Assembly (NCBI GenBank): GCA_019359505.1
Contig: JAHHHD010000001.1
Coordinates: 372,001-436,000 of the forward strand
DNA from: Drouetiella hepatica Uher 2000/2452
Lineage (GTDB): Bacteria > Cyanobacteriota > Cyanobacteriia > Elainellales > Elainellaceae
Direction: 5' to 3'
DNA: 64,000 nt
Positions 42,691 through 52,081 of this stretch are shown here, piece after piece. Each line of letters opens with the position of its first letter. Positions within the stretch are counted from its first letter, which is position 1. The notes below the pieces were generated by a model. It saw only the letters and a list, made by a program, of their open reading frames with translations. It searched no databases and was not told where the DNA came from. The position numbers and the translations under genes are program-made.

Positions 42691-45600
42691 TTAAACGGCG
42701 ACAAAACTGGATGGAACCAGTTGATTAGCCGTTACTCCAACCAACAGCGCTAACGTGTCAGCGCCCAGGCGAATTGCGGCACTGCCGTTGACATCGGCAA
42801 AGCTCAGTTGACCGAAGCTCAGTCCCCCTGATAGGCCAATCTGATCTTGTCTAGGCGCAAAGTCCTGGATTGTGTCGGTGCCGTTGCTACTGCCAGCAAG
42901 CACGAAAATATCGTTGCCATTGCCACCGTTAAGCGTGTCGTTGCCAGCTCCGCCATTGAGGATATCCACCCCGTTTCCGCCCACCAAGGTGTCATCACCG
43001 CCATTGCCTATGAGGGTGTCTTTGCCATTGCCGCCCTGCAAGAGGTCATCGCCAGCGGTGCCCGTTGCGGTATCTTTTCCATTGCCAGTATCAATGGTTT
43101 TGCCCACTTCCAAAGTGACGATCGCCTGACTCGTCAAGCTCCCGTCGCTCAGGGTGTATTTGAAGCTGGCCGTACCGCTGGCGTTTGGCGTGAAAACCAC
43201 GTTACTGCCGTTCAAGGCAACGCTGCCGCCCACAACATCGCTAAATCCGTTGGCCAGAATAGATAGCGTTGAGTTGGCATCTGGGTCAGTGTCGTTGGCG
43301 AGCAAAGCAGCAATCGGAATTAGCTTTGCCGCATTTTGGTTGGCTGTGAAGCCGCTGTCATTATTGGCGATCGGGGCGCGATTCGGCGCAGTTAGATTAA
43401 AGCGGGCAATAACCGGATCATGGTCACTGATCTGATCCGCAAACTCAGAGTTGATATGAACTACATCAAAGCCATCCAGGTTGCTGCGCAGATTGCTGCT
43501 CACCAAGATGTGATCCAGCACCTGAGCATTTCCCTGAAAGTTATAGGTATAACGCTCGTTCGCTGGCAGAGTTTCGACCAGCGTCGTCAAGCCACCGCTC
43601 TCTAGGATGCTGAGCGGATTGGAAAACTCGAAGTCATTCAAGTCACCTGCCACAACCACATTGGCGTTGGCATCGGTAGCTATAATTCCTTGCACGAAGT
43701 CTTTGACGATCGTGGCCTGCTGGTTGCGTTGCGCTTCGCTACTCAAAACCGGAGGCTGGTTCGGGCCAAACAGGGGTTGATCTCCCCCTTTAGAGTTGAA
43801 GTGATTGCCGACAACGGTTACATCCTGTCCGTTGAAGACAAATTTGCCGACCAGAGGTTTGCGGCTGCTGGCAAAGGCATCTCCATCCGCCAGATTGGCA
43901 TCGGTCAAGCGTTGCAGCGATCCTTCCACAAAGCTGACCCGGCTGGGATTGAACAAGAAGCCCACGCGGATATTGCCGCCCGGTTCGCCGCCATCTTGAT
44001 TATTGACTGGGTTGAGCTGACGGTATTCATAGGTAGGCCCTCCGGCGGCTGCGATCGCATCAATCAGCGTTTGCAGGGTTACGTTGGCATCCACCACACC
44101 ATTATTGGTTGCCCCGTTGTTGTCCTGAATTTCTTCGAGGTTAAGGATATCGGGCGACTTCAGATTGCCCACAATCACACTGGCCAGTCCATTAAACTGA
44201 GCTGCGCCATCGCCAGGGTCGAGGTTTTCTACGTTGAACGTGGCGATGGTGAGCTGGTTTGCGCTAGCCGTTAAGTTGGTGACTTCTTTCTGTAGGGACG
44301 AAGCTTGCACGACCGTAGGAACCGCCGAAACCAAAACTTCGTAGTTATTGAAATCGTAGCTGACTACGCCTGTAATCGTGCTGAGCTGTGCCCCAACGTT
44401 CACGCTGGGTAGCCCCAAAGAATTGTTCAAATCATCAATCTGAATCCGCTCTGGATTGAAATCGCTTGACGTAATCAGGCTGCCTCCCTGGCTGGTGCGG
44501 CTGGTTGCATTGGCACCGTTATCTGCCAACACCCAGATTTCCTCAGAAGATCCGAAGCTGGCAGTAGGGGATGTGGAAACTGGATTATTAACCTGAACGA
44601 CCATGCCTTCTAGGCTTTCGTAGAAGTCAATGCCATCTTGAGCGGGATCAAAGGTGCCATTGCTTTCCACATTGGTGGCATCGTTGTCAATCACCGAGGT
44701 AGGAATTGCCCGTCCGCCATTGCCCAGAACAGTCGGGGCGATCGTCGTAGTCGGAGCATTTGTCCAGGCGGTGACGCTGAGCGACTGCACGCTGCTGTTA
44801 TTGGAAATTTGCGTGATGGTCAAGTTGTCGGCATTTCCACCCGGACGAAATTCGCTAACCGTACCGCTGACCAACACCGCTTCACCCACTGCGCGCGCGC
44901 CCAAGATGCTGGCACTGGTTGTGAAGACAAAAATTCCTTCTGAGGTCGCATCGTTGGTGTCGGGCGTGGGGTCTTGAATGTAAAAACCGTTTGAGGCGAT
45001 CGCAGTCACAATTCCGGGCACACTTCGCACGGCCTGACCATTCAGTAGCGAAAGGTGGGCAGAGCCTTGAATGTCGCGAATCCGAGTTGCACCCGCTGCC
45101 GCATCATTATCTGCGATCGTCACGGTCGCTGTGCTGGCAGATCCGACATCGTAAGCGTCAGCGTCAACCAGGGTCAGGGTCACGGTTTCGCTGCTTTCGG
45201 TCAGAGCGTCATCCACAGGCGTAATCGTGATGTCGGTAAAAGCTTGCCCCGCCGCCAGGGTAGCCGTTCCCGTGAGAGCAGGCGTGAAGTCGTTGGTCGC
45301 AGCCGTCCCGCTGAGGGCATAAGTCACAGTCAAGGCGCTGGCAGTATCGCCTGTGCGCGTGATCCGGAAGGTGCCGGGGTCTTGGGCAGCTTCAGCAGCG
45401 GCTGCGTCTTGGGCAGCCAGGGTGACAATCGGCGTTGTCGGCACCGAGCCAACGGTTGGGGTGATAGAGAAGCTGTCGATCGCCAAACCATCATCGGCTC
45501 CCGGCGCATCAAAGCTATTCCAGCGAATCCAGACGATCGCTCCCGGTGGAATTGACAAGCCCGCAATGGCATTGCTGAGGGTGGTGGCGGCGGCGTTGCC

Positions 45601-46059
45601 ATCGAGTAAGCCTACAGCGCCTGTGGTGACTGGAGCCGTAAAGTCAAGCGCATTCACGTCAGTCCAAGTGCCTGTCGTTAGAGAACTGGCATCTAGGCTG
45701 TATTGGAAATCGATGCGATCGGCTCTGTTTAACGTTCCCAAACGCCACTGCTCTCCCGTATAAGCAATGGTGAGCGCCGTAATGATTGAGCCTGTATCGT
45801 TGGTAAAGCTTGCGCCCACTGTTGGCACTAAGCTGCCAGATTGTAGACCGCCCAGTGCTCTTTCAGGACTGCTGGCGGCTCCAAAGCTGTAGGTATCGCC
45901 CGCATTTGAGCTACCTGTTCCAGCCGTGTAGACTGCATTTGCATTTGTTCCAGACTCAGAAATTACCCAACCGTTAGGCAAAGTAGAACTGGTGCCGGAA
46001 CTTGCCAAAGTATCAAAGTTTTCGGTGTAAGTTGTTCCGGTTAAACTGATTGCTGCCAT
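42691..46059 (-). CDS. Giant RTX extracellular nuclease (ExeM/NucH family)
   Basis: 1122 residues. Domains in order: an N-terminal beta-rich domain (about 1-200), a Calx-beta domain (208-318), and OB-like segments (320-595) including GIVTAIASNGFYIQDP. The endonuclease/exonuclease/phosphatase domain (600-890) has catalytic TFNVEN, LEEIQD (Glu643), GNHFNSK, GDLNDF and SDHDPV. A cadherin-like domain (893-990) and RTX calcium-binding repeats (990-1060, GGxGxDxL type) complete it. There is no N-terminal signal, so export by a type I system is expected. Such enzymes degrade extracellular DNA for biofilm or phosphate use. No classical ribosome-binding site precedes the ATG. Confidence 0.93.
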   Translation of the reverse strand: MAAISLTGTTYTENFDTLASSGTSSTLPNGWVISESGTNANAVYTAGTGSSNAGDTYSFGAASSPERALGGLQSGSLVPTVGASFTNDTGSIITALTIAYTGEQWRLGTLNRADRIDFQYSLDASSLTTGTWTDVNALDFTAPVTTGAVGLLDGNAAATTLSNAIAGLSIPPGAIVWIRWNSFDAPGADDGLAIDSFSITPTVGSVPTTPIVTLAAQDAAAAEAAQDPGTFRITRTGDTASALTVTYALSGTAATNDFTPALTGTATLAAGQAFTDITITPVDDALTESSETVTLTLVDADAYDVGSASTATVTIADNDAAAGATRIRDIQGSAHLSLLNGQAVRSVPGIVTAIASNGFYIQDPTPDTNDATSEGIFVFTTSASILGARAVGEAVLVSGTVSEFRPGGNADNLTITQISNNSSVQSLSVTAWTNAPTTTIAPTVLGNGGRAIPTSVIDNDATNVESNGTFDPAQDGIDFYESLEGMVVQVNNPVSTSPTASFGSSEEIWVLADNGANATSRTSQGGSLITSSDFNPERIQIDDLNNSLGLPSVNVGAQLSTITGVVSYDFNNYEVLVSAVPTVVQASSLQKEVTNLTASANQLTIATFNVENLDPGDGAAQFNGLASVIVGNLKSPDILNLEEIQDNNGATNNGVVDANVTLQTLIDAIAAAGGPTYEYRQLNPVNNQDGGEPGGNIRVGFLFNPSRVSFVEGSLQRLTDANLADGDAFASSRKPLVGKFVFNGQDVTVVGNHFNSKGGDQPLFGPNQPPVLSSEAQRNQQATIVKDFVQGIIATDANANVVVAGDLNDFEFSNPLSILESGGLTTLVETLPANERYTYNFQGNAQVLDHILVSSNLRSNLDGFDVVHINSEFADQISDHDPVIARFNLTAPNRAPIANNDSGFTANQNAAKLIPIAALLANDTDPDANSTLSILANGFSDVVGGSVALNGSNVVFTPNASGTASFKYTLSDGSLTSQAIVTLEVGKTIDTGNGKDTATGTAGDDLLQGGNGKDTLIGNGGDDTLVGGNGVDILNGGAGNDTLNGGNGNDIFVLAGSSNGTDTIQDFAPRQDQIGLSGGLSFGQLSFADVNGSAAIRLGADTLALLVGVTANQLVPSSFVAV

Positions 46060-46932
46060 TTGGAGGAACCTTAAAAGATGAATGGAATATAGATGCGGTT
46101 GTTCTAGGATTTATCCTGGGATTAGCCAAGATTTTGAAATCAGCGCACTAACGACTGAACCTTGCCTTAAGAAGACATGGAGATGCCGTAAGCCACGCAA
46201 AATTAAAATGCGCCTTACTCAGAAAACGCACTTAGCTTGATATGAGATTCTCGACTTCATGCAGGGCTGGGCAACCGTGAAAGCGATCGCTTGGGCGAAG
46301 CCAAAACAGAAAATCACTCCATGAACACCAAGGCTCAGTCTGGATTAGCAGACTTTTGTGCTTAAACTAAAAGAACTCCACTCACGACTGTCCTGGTCAG
46401 ATTAACAGTTAGAGCATTAGTGAATACAGAGGAATTACACATTGTGCTATCCGGTGAAATCACACACAAACTGAGTAGTATGTATGCCTACAATTAATCA
46501 GGATTTCATGGCTGGATTAAGAACTCGATAACAGCATGTTAATTTGTATGGAAATATACTGAATCTTCATAATTACGCCACTTTGCTGGCTTTAGGCAGT
46601 GCGGACTAGACCTATGGCAGCGTGGGTAGTGGTAATTTAGGTGAGCACTACCAAGGTGGGTTGATAAAGCTCGGAGATTGCTCCGAGTAGCACCACCCAG
46701 ATCTGTTGATTGTCTTGACGATGATGTTCAGCTTCAACTCGCCAATCATCACTGGACTCATTGCCTTCAAACCCTGTTGACTGGGTTGCCTCAAACCAAG
46801 CTTTCACTTGGTTAATCACTGTTTGTCAGACCTCGATCGCTGTTCAGTAAGCTCAGGAAGTGGTTTTGTAAGCCTCAGCGATCGTTTTATAGGTCTTGAT
46901 AGAAGTAAATATCCTTCAGTGTGTCACTTGCT
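46060..46932. other. Long spacer upstream of the nuclease gene; one doubtful small frame
   Basis: About 870 bp with no convincing gene. A GTG-initiated minus-strand frame at 46637-46819 encodes 60 residues (VINQVKAWFEATQSTGFEGN...), without ribosome-binding site or recognised family. The rest is AT-rich and should contain the nuclease promoter. Confidence 0.5.
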
Positions 46933-47766
46933 CTAAATTCGGCTCTGCATCACCAGCGAACCTTTGGGCAGTGGCGGATCACTTGCTTTCTCGGAGGTGA
47001 TCAGCATTTGCACCGTAGTAGATTGGCAGCTTACTTCAGGCGTAACCCACTGAGTCGTCACGGAGCCATTTGTTTTGGCGCTAAACTGACCGCAGAAAGC
47101 AGGGTTTTTGCCGCTAGAAGGCATTGCCCAAAGCCGATACACCTGCCCCTCTGGGAGGACAGGCAAATCCTTTGCCACCATAAACACTTGACGACTCTCG
47201 GCAATGAGCAGACTGCCTGAAGCTGCGTTTGCTTCCTGGGTTCCCTCCAGGGCGATCGTCTGTGTTCCCCGCTGCTGAAGGGCTGCAATCACAGATTTAG
47301 CTTGCTGGGTTTCCTGCCGAAGACGATAGTTATCAATGCCCAACGCCACCAGAGCCACTGCGGCGATCGTTCCACCTATGCCATACCAGGCGCTTCTGCG
47401 TCGGCTTGGCAAACCACTATCCTCACCTCCTATCGCTTGCAGGGAGGCGATCGATCGGTTATTCGGTTCATTATCTTTGCTGTCAACAAACCTATTCCTA
47501 GTGGGGCTATCCGTAAAGCTATTGCTCATAGCAGAGCTTGCCTCGACTGCCATCAGAATAGAATCCCGCAATTGAGTAGATGGCACTTGCTGAGACAAAC
47601 CATAAGGCATTAAAGCCAATACTTCTTGAAGAGAGGCGACTTCAGCTATTAAATCTGGGTTTTCTGCCAGCAAGTGCTGTAGTTCCTCTGCCTCTTCTGG
47701 GCTGAGATCGCCTAGAGCGTAACCTGCTATTAGTTCTTGCCAGTTACTAGGAAGTGCAGAAGTCAT
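46933..47766 (-). CDS. RskA-type anti-sigma factor
   Basis: 277 residues. The N-terminal anti-sigma domain (ELIAGYALGDLSPEEAEELQ) has the RskA-like pattern without a zinc HxxxCxxC motif. One membrane helix follows (about 128-150, GIGGTIAAVALVALGI), then a coiled segment, and the periplasmic RskA domain (GQVYRLWAMPSSGKNPAFCG) with two cysteines that may form a disulfide. It is expected to hold the adjacent ECF sigma factor and release it on proteolysis (family knowledge). ATG 47766 is used; an in-frame TTG is three codons earlier. The sigma gene is upstream on the same strand. Confidence 0.92.
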   Translation of the reverse strand: MTSALPSNWQELIAGYALGDLSPEEAEELQHLLAENPDLIAEVASLQEVLALMPYGLSQQVPSTQLRDSILMAVEASSAMSNSFTDSPTRNRFVDSKDNEPNNRSIASLQAIGGEDSGLPSRRRSAWYGIGGTIAAVALVALGIDNYRLRQETQQAKSVIAALQQRGTQTIALEGTQEANAASGSLLIAESRQVFMVAKDLPVLPEGQVYRLWAMPSSGKNPAFCGQFSAKTNGSVTTQWVTPEVSCQSTTVQMLITSEKASDPPLPKGSLVMQSRI

Positions 47767-47899
47767 GATTTGCAAGTGAGTGACGAATTGTGGAAAATAG
47801 GGTGGCGGAGATTAGACGCTGACTTTTACACTCAAGTATGAAAAGTAGACCCTTAAGAAGCAGACTCTACATAAAAAGTTTGATCTAGTTTATCTGGGG

Positions 47900-48496
47900 T
47901 TAGACATAGCCTTGAAGCGCTTGGCGAAGCTTCAATAAGCCCTGACGAGAGCGAGTTTTAACGGTTCCTAAAGGAATGTTTAAGGACTCAGCAATTTCAG
48001 ATTGGCTTAGCCCTCCATAGTAGGCAATTTCTAGAACCTGACGCTCGTTGGGGGCAAGTTCCTCTAGCGCAGCCCGAATGATTTGCGATCGCTCTCCCAT
48101 AGAGACCTGCTCTAGAGGTGTTGCCATTACCGTTTCGCTTTGGACAATTCCTTCCCAGCGCTGCAAAAATCTATAGCGGCTTCCTCGCGATCGCAACCTA
48201 TCAATTGAGCGAGAACGAGTCATGGTGGTTAGAAAGCTACTCAGAGAGCCGCGCGCAGGATTGTAGGCGTTTCGCTGCCAGAGAGAGACAAAAATCTCTT
48301 GAGTGACATCTTCAGCCTCCTCAGCGTTCGCCAATATTTTGAATGCCAAACTGTAAACCAACCGAGAATAGCGATCGTAAATCATTCCTAAAGCCTGAGT
48401 ATGACCATTTCTGAGGACAAGAAGCAGGTCAACATCGGACAGATCAGGAGAAAGCGATTTGACGCTCAAGGGCAGGTCGGAGCTTTGTGAGTCCAT
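47900..48496 (-). CDS. ECF (group 4) sigma factor
   Basis: 198 residues. Region 2 (YDRYSRLVYSLAFKILAN, AEDVTQEIFVSLW, ARGSLSSFLTTMTRSRSIDRLR) binds core polymerase and the -10 element. Region 4 (ELAPNERQVLEIAYYGGLSQ, SEIAESLNIPLGTVKTRSRQ) binds the -35 element. It resembles the SigK-type ECF group that pairs with RskA anti-sigma factors. The anti-sigma gene follows after 133 bp. Start ATG 48496; the in-frame TTG at 48508 is less likely. Confidence 0.95.
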   Translation of the reverse strand: MDSQSSDLPLSVKSLSPDLSDVDLLLVLRNGHTQALGMIYDRYSRLVYSLAFKILANAEEAEDVTQEIFVSLWQRNAYNPARGSLSSFLTTMTRSRSIDRLRSRGSRYRFLQRWEGIVQSETVMATPLEQVSMGERSQIIRAALEELAPNERQVLEIAYYGGLSQSEIAESLNIPLGTVKTRSRQGLLKLRQALQGYV

Positions 48497-48607
48497 TGTT
48501 CTTGGCAATTAGTTTGGAGAATCAGCGAACGCAGAGTTAAACATACCTTACGTCATATGATTCATCAATTGACTCCTTTAAATACGTGCCTTTAGACAGA
48601 TTGGATG

Positions 48608-48699
48608 TATAGTGCCACACGTCTAGAGCTGACGAGTTATTTTTGAGCGCGGCGCCGCGCTCAAAAATAACTCGTCCTAACTCAATTAGATAGCGCTAT
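48608..48699. repeat. Type C hairpin element, copy C1
   Basis: TATAGTGCC opens and GATAGCGCTAT closes the element. GAGTTATTTTTGAGCGCGGC is perfectly complementary to the right arm (48634-48673), with GTCCTAAC just after the stem as in type A. Confidence 0.75.
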
Positions 48700-48742
48700 G
48701 GCAATCTCAAATGGGTCTTAAATTGGTATCACAACTCATCTC

Positions 48743-48841
48743 ATACCAATTTAAGACCCAAACAGGGCAGATGATTTTCGAGAGCCGCGCGGAGCGCGGC
48801 TCTCGAAAATCATCTGCCGCCTCATCAATTTAAATTGGTAT
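48743..48841. repeat. Type B hairpin element, copy B2, with extra inverted end
   Basis: ATACCAATTTAAGACCC...TTTAAATTGGTAT encloses GATGATTTTCGAGAGCCGCG and its perfect complement. The left end is repeated in inverted orientation at 48712-48729 (GGGTCTTAAATTGGTAT), giving a nested palindrome. No gene lies between 48497 and 49130. Confidence 0.85.
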
Positions 48842-48969
48842 CACAAGTAATTTAGGACTGCTATATGTATTTTGGGCTTGAGAAACTGAGCGGTTTATAG
48901 CACTCCATAAAACAAGGTTAATAGAATGGGCGAAAAGTATTGATGCCCCACGTTTAACTTGCCAATTCA

Positions 48970-49005
48970 CCTCAGAAATCTCTCAATACTGGGAGATTTC
49001 TGAGG
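48970..49005. other. Hairpin downstream of the RTX gene
   Basis: CCTCAGAAATCTCT / GGGAGATTTCTGAGG around CAATACT, about 125 bp beyond the RTX protein stop. There is no T-run directly after it. Confidence 0.6.
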
Positions 49006-49130
49006 TAGGGAACTTTTGCCCCGATGTTTGTTCATAATCCCTTAAGATTGAGGGATATAGCTTCAGCCTAACTGAGGGAGTGCTATAGCCACAGAGAGCT
49101 TTACAACCTAACCCGTTTTCCTAAGATCAA

Positions 49131-49880
49131 TCAATTTTGCACAAGGAAGCTTTGAATCGAGAGAGGCAACCCGCTGGAAAGCTGGGCGAACTTTCCGCCA
49201 TCGCTGCCAAAACCGCGACTAGCTGCGTTGGAGTTATAGAATAAGCTTCCAGATCTGGAGTCATACACGACAAGCGCTTTGCTCAGCCTTGCTGCTTTGG
49301 CTCCTTTAACTTTCGCGAAAGATAGCTTCTTTGTCTTGAGCTTGGTGAAGATATCCCTATCCAGTACGATTCGGTCAAGCTCACGCCCTCCTCTCGTAAA
49401 ATCGGTAATTACATCTGCTCCACTCCGGATGGGTGCATCAAATACGAATAGGTCAGATCCTAAATCTCCTGTCAGAGTATCAATACCCGCTCCGCCAATT
49501 AGAGTGTCTATCTCAAAAGTGCCTGTCAACTGATCGTTACCGCCGAATCCGGTTAAAGTTGCTGAGCCAAAACCTGAACGCAGAACATCATTTCCTGCTG
49601 TGCCTAAAAACGTCTCCCCTTGGATATCCTCCACTGTAACGGTGAGAATATCGTCAGCACCGTCCTTTGCAATCAGGAAACTGTAATTCCTATCGGAAAA
49701 AAGTCTATCGAAGTCAAGCTCGCTCGAATCGGTTACGCGAATGACACTATCTGCTCCGACTGTAAAGGCGGGTACACCATTACCATTTCTATCGTTAGAT
49801 AGGATACGAACTTGAGCACTAGCAGGAACAGTCCCTACAACTGTTCCATCGGGTGAATTTTCTCTAACTTTGAAGTCCAT
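49131..49880 (-). CDS. Small RTX calcium-binding protein with cadherin-like domain
   Basis: 249 residues. An N-terminal cadherin-like strand region (FKVRENSPDGTVVGTV...DFDRLFSDRNYSFLI) is followed by RTX-like nonapeptides (FLGTAGNDVL, GGNDQLTG, LIGGAGIDTLTGD) and a C-terminal domain resembling type I secretion signals. There is no N-terminal signal. Many cyanobacterial surface or secreted proteins share this pattern; binding partner is unknown. It may use the same export machinery as the RTX nuclease (inference). Confidence 0.82.
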   Translation of the reverse strand: MDFKVRENSPDGTVVGTVPASAQVRILSNDRNGNGVPAFTVGADSVIRVTDSSELDFDRLFSDRNYSFLIAKDGADDILTVTVEDIQGETFLGTAGNDVLRSGFGSATLTGFGGNDQLTGTFEIDTLIGGAGIDTLTGDLGSDLFVFDAPIRSGADVITDFTRGGRELDRIVLDRDIFTKLKTKKLSFAKVKGAKAARLSKALVVYDSRSGSLFYNSNAASRGFGSDGGKFAQLSSGLPLSIQSFLVQN

Positions 49881-49984
49881 AATTTTAGAAGGTACTGGTT
49901 ACTCCAGTCTTCTATCTCGTATCTTTGGGGCAGGATACATCTCTTTTGAGTGCGTGAAGTTTATATAAATTTATGCTGATTCCC

Positions 49985-50584
49985 TTAAACCTGATTTGAA
50001 TTTTTGTCCACGGTCAGGTTAAAAATGACGTCTTCGTAAAGCGCGTCGATCGCCCCTTCAAAATTAACGCTGTCTAGCCGAAAGATCTTCTGGGCGGGTG
50101 TGTAAGATTGCAGCACCCAGAGTCCTGCTTCATTGCGCCGGAAGCACTCGACGCGCTGCCGCTTAGCGTTAATCAAGACGTATTCTTGTAAACTTTCTAG
50201 GGTTTGGTAATCAGCGAATTTGTCCCCGCGATCGAAGGCTTCGGTAGAATCAGACAATACTTCAATGATTAGGCAGGGAAACCGCTTATAGGTTGATGTT
50301 TCTTGATCTCGCCGATCGCAAGTAACTAGGATATCAGGATAGTAAAAGCGATCGATGGACTCAATCCGAGCTTTCATGTCAGCAATGTAGACCCGATAGC
50401 CGGTGCCGCGTACGTGACTACGGAGAAAAGCAGCAAGGTTAAGGGAAATGGTGACATGCTCGTCTGAGGCTCCAGCCATGTCATAAACCTGCCCATCCCT
50501 GTATTCGTGCTTAATGGGACTATTTTCCTCTAGATGAAGGTATTCTTCGGGAGTGAAGTATGGCTGTTGAGGGGAAGCAATCAT
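49985..50584 (-). CDS. Uma2 family (DUF820) putative endonuclease
   Basis: 199 residues. The family start FTPEEYLHLEENSPIKHEYRD is present. The PD-(D/E)xK-like core has PDILVTCD and CLIIEVLSDST followed by DKFADYQTLESLQEYVLI. Cyanobacterial genomes carry many copies with unknown targets, and the restriction-like fold suggests but does not prove nuclease activity. Surroundings give no clue to its function. Confidence 0.92.
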   Translation of the reverse strand: MIASPQQPYFTPEEYLHLEENSPIKHEYRDGQVYDMAGASDEHVTISLNLAAFLRSHVRGTGYRVYIADMKARIESIDRFYYPDILVTCDRRDQETSTYKRFPCLIIEVLSDSTEAFDRGDKFADYQTLESLQEYVLINAKRQRVECFRRNEAGLWVLQSYTPAQKIFRLDSVNFEGAIDALYEDVIFNLTVDKNSNQV

Positions 50585-50697
50585 AGATAACCTTGCAAGC
50601 CTTTTAAGTACCTATAGTTTAGGGAAGTTTTTGCAGAGTTAGCGCAGTCGCACAAGCCATTCGATAAGTACTGCCATCATTGATGCAATCCAAAAAA

Positions 50698-50742
50698 CCT
50701 ACTCTTGATCTCAATCAGTCACTGATTGAGATCAAGAGTAGG
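50698..50742. other. Long near-perfect palindrome
   Basis: Arms CCTACTCTTGATCTCAATCAG and the exact complement flank a 3-nt TCA loop. It sits about 150 bp before the CsgG-like gene and about 115 bp upstream of the divergent Uma2 gene. There is no T-run, and this sequence is not seen elsewhere in the window. Confidence 0.9.
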
Positions 50743-50891
50743 CAGTGGAAAGTGATTATTTTCCCGATCGCTGCATAATATTGGAGAATATCTGGGAATA
50801 ATCATTAGGTTTTTGCATCAGTCTGCCCTGCAACGGTCTAAGGGCATAAGCTTGACGCTAACGTTTCCAAAATTCACCTACTTGCCGATTT

Positions 50892-51899
50892 ATGAAACTC
50901 AAAAGATCTGCTCAATTCGTTCGCCTTTCTTGCAGCGCTTTGTTGCTTACGGGTTTAGCCATTCCCTCTTTGTCCGTGCCGACTCTGCCTGCGATGGCAG
51001 GTCAGCCCTTGACGATCGCCCAGGCTCAGCAGCGGATGCGGATTGCGGTACTGGACTTTGACTTTGCCAGCACCGGGATAACAACGGCTGGATGGGGCTA
51101 CTGGGGTGATGTGGGACCCGCTAAAGGTGTAAGCGATCTCTTGACCAACAAGCTAGTAGAAGGGGGTTCCTACAGCGTCATTGAGCGGAGTAAAGTAGCG
51201 GCAATTCTAGCAGAACAAAATCTGGCTCAAGCTGGACGAATTGATCCAGCTACCGCTGCCCAGATCGGACGAATTTTGGGCGTGGATGCCGTGGTTGTGG
51301 GTTCTGTCACGCGCTTCAACCTGCAAGAAGGCGGCACGGGTGGCAGCATTTTGGGAATTGGCGGCAACAGTCGGCGGCACAGTGCTGAAGTGCAGTTGAC
51401 CGCCAGATTGGTCAACACCACAACGGCAGAAATTTTGGCGACGGCACAGGGCACTGGAGAAGCCAAACAGGGCGGTGGCGGCTTTTCGATAGGCGGTCTA
51501 GTCACCTTTGGCAACGACAACAACAATACGGACGGGCTGTTGAGCAAGGCAGCGGAAGACGCGGTTAGCCAGATTTCTACCTCTCTATCTGCTGAGTCTG
51601 CTCGACTGTCAGCTTTGCCAGCCTCTTTGCCGAGCATCGAGGCGATCGTGGCTGATGTCGCAGGCAACGAGGTGATTATTAACAAGGGCAGTCAGGATGG
51701 ATTTCGTACAGGCATGACTTTGTCGATCGAGCGGGTCGTACGAGAGGTCAAAGATCCGGCAACCGGAGCCGTTTTGCGGACGGTGACTTCTCCAATCGGT
51801 CGGATTGAGCTGACTGAAGTTGATCCTGGCTCATGCGTGGGTCGAATCGTGAACGGTACAGGGTTCCGAGTGGGCGATCGCGCTGTTGCAGCCCAGTAG
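50892..51899 (+). CDS. CsgG/HfaB family secreted protein
   Basis: 335 residues. A signal peptide (about 1-37) ends in AMAGQ; no lipobox cysteine is at the cleavage site, unlike E. coli CsgG. The CsgG-like domain runs from RIAVLDFDFAS through LTNKLVEGGSYSVIERSKV and IGRILGVDAVVVGSVTRF. It then adds a C-terminal domain (VADVAGNEVIINKGSQDGFR and RVGDRAV) shared by cyanobacterial members. A periplasmic or envelope role is likely; secretion of amyloid is not implied since no curli genes are nearby. Confidence 0.9.
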   Translation: MKLKRSAQFVRLSCSALLLTGLAIPSLSVPTLPAMAGQPLTIAQAQQRMRIAVLDFDFASTGITTAGWGYWGDVGPAKGVSDLLTNKLVEGGSYSVIERSKVAAILAEQNLAQAGRIDPATAAQIGRILGVDAVVVGSVTRFNLQEGGTGGSILGIGGNSRRHSAEVQLTARLVNTTTAEILATAQGTGEAKQGGGGFSIGGLVTFGNDNNNTDGLLSKAAEDAVSQISTSLSAESARLSALPASLPSIEAIVADVAGNEVIINKGSQDGFRTGMTLSIERVVREVKDPATGAVLRTVTSPIGRIELTEVDPGSCVGRIVNGTGFRVGDRAVAAQ

Positions 51900-51920
51900 T
51901 CTTCAGCGGCAGCCCGTCTT

Positions 51921-52015
51921 TATGGCAATTGCCAAGGCGGTTAGGACGGGGACATTTTGGGTGGGGCGCGCAGCGCCCCACCCAAAATGTTCTAAGCAAA
52001 CTGGCGACCGCCATA
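51921..52015 (-). repeat. Type A hairpin element, copy A7
   Basis: TATGGCAATTGCCAAGGCGG opens and CTGGCGACCGCCATA closes a 95-bp copy. The stem is GGACATTTTGGGTGGGGCGC with complement. It begins 22 bp after the CsgG-like stop. Confidence 0.93.
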
Positions 52016-52081
52016 GCTCCTAGAATCAGCCGTTAGAATAGGTGTAGTGCTTATTGCTTGAAACACGGTTCGGGTGAGGAT

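Noticed and set aside
43690-44274. Long plus-strand frame (194 codons) within the RTX nuclease region
   Set aside because: It is antisense to well-conserved nuclease motifs, shows no family features, and several similar long shadows occur across the same gene because of its composition.
46637-46819. 60-codon GTG-started minus-strand frame before the anti-sigma stop
   Set aside because: No ribosome-binding site, no recognisable family and an unlikely start; mentioned only in the spacer entry.
50892-51899. Curli secretion channel assignment for the CsgG-like protein
   Set aside because: No lipobox cysteine and no other curli genes nearby; only the broad CsgG/HfaB family is supported.
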